Positions 5,519-5,789 of a stretch of 5,789 bases of DNA are shown piece after piece. Positions within the stretch are counted from its first letter, which is position 1, and each line of letters starts with the position of its first letter. The notes beneath the pieces were generated by a model. The model searched no databases, was not told the origin of the DNA, and saw only the letters and a list, made by a program, of their open reading frames with translations. A program made the translations under genes and the position numbers. Source of the DNA: Rhodoferax sp. (GTDB taxonomy: Bacteria; Pseudomonadota; Gammaproteobacteria; Burkholderiales; Burkholderiaceae_C); NCBI GenBank assembly GCA_028292305.1, contig JAQGMQ010000262.1, positions 1 to 5,789 on the forward strand, in the 5' to 3' direction.

Positions 5519-5789
5519 ATGAAAAACCCCATCGCCATCCCCTGGCTCGCCATCGCCGCCCTCTGCGTTGCCACGGCGCTGCCCGCCGCCGCGCAGACCT
5601 ATCCGACCCGGCCGGTACACACCGTGCTGCCCTATTCGGCCGGCAGCGGGCCCGACGCCGTGATGCGCCAGGTGGGCGACAAGCTGGCGCGCGCCTGGGG
5701 TCAACAGGTGGTGATCGACAACAAGCCCGGCGGCAACAGCTGGATCGCGCTCAGCGAAGTGAAGCGCGCCGCGCCCGACGGCTATACGC
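5519..5789 (+). CDS. Bug-family (tripartite tricarboxylate transporter type) periplasmic solute receptor, 3'-truncated by window edge
   Basis: Only the first 90 codons are present and the frame is open at the right edge; full-length relatives are about 320 residues. Residues 1-25 form a Sec signal peptide: Lys2, a hydrophobic core (about 5-21), and a likely cut after PAAA (22-25), before QTYPTRP. The mature start has the features of Bug receptors: YPTRPV (28-33), VLPYSAGSGPD (36-46) in the first ligand loop, VVIDNKPGGNSWIA (64-77), and AAPDGYT at the edge. The usual glycine-rich GAGGNIG-like loop is here PGGNSW, a variant. Such proteins bind carboxylates in the periplasm, and many are encoded away from their membrane partners. 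Its position at the end of the operon suggests it captures the aromatic acid or a related carboxylate used by the upstream enzymes. The family is secure; the ligand is unknown. Confidence 0.9.
   Translation, partial: MKNPIAIPWLAIAALCVATALPAAAQTYPTRPVHTVLPYSAGSGPDAVMRQVGDKLARAWGQQVVIDNKPGGNSWIALSEVKRAAPDGYT

Noticed and set aside
5519..5789. Last gene as a lipoprotein because of Cys16 in its signal region
   Set aside because: The residues around Cys16 (AALCVA) do not form a proper lipobox followed by a mature start. The AAA/QTYP cut at 25/26 fits Bug receptors better.

Overview
The window is GC-rich throughout (I estimate the high 60s in percent, not counted), with tightly packed genes all on the + strand. 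The high GC, a Bug-type solute receptor at the right edge and the style of the catabolic genes suggest a betaproteobacterium of the Burkholderiales, probably Comamonadaceae-like. That placement is inference; the window carries no phylogenetic marker.

Layout, left to right: (1) the C-terminal part of an alpha/beta hydrolase, cut by the left edge; (2) an 88-base gap with a 9-base tandem repeat; (3) a two-part VOC-family protein whose N-terminal half has an intact metal triad and fits the extradiol dioxygenase signature; (4) an aryl-acid adenylating enzyme/CoA ligase of the DhbE/SdgA type; (5) a 4-hydroxybenzoyl-CoA-type hotdog thioesterase whose start overlaps the ligase stop by 4 bases; (6) a stand-alone FAD monooxygenase of the salicylyl-CoA 5-hydroxylase type; (7) the start of a periplasmic Bug-type solute receptor, cut by the right edge. 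Gaps after the VOC gene are 30 bases or less, so genes 3 to 7 look like one operon. The hydrolase probably belongs to it, although the repeat-bearing gap could be a control point.

Read together, ligase, monooxygenase and thioesterase make up the CoA-thioester route from an ortho-substituted benzoate, most simply salicylate, to gentisate: activation to salicylyl-CoA, 5-hydroxylation to gentisyl-CoA, and release of gentisate. The receptor would deliver the acid or a related carboxylate. No cupin-type gentisate 1,2-dioxygenase, maleylpyruvate isomerase or FAH-type hydrolase is present. The only candidate ring-cleaving enzyme here is the VOC protein, and the only candidate for a later hydrolytic step is the alpha/beta hydrolase. 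A VOC-type cleavage of a para-diol (gentisate-like) product within this operon is the most interesting hypothesis from the window.

There is no gene-free stretch over 300 bases. I found no RNA genes, insertion sequences, CRISPR arrays, or convincing promoters or intrinsic terminators.
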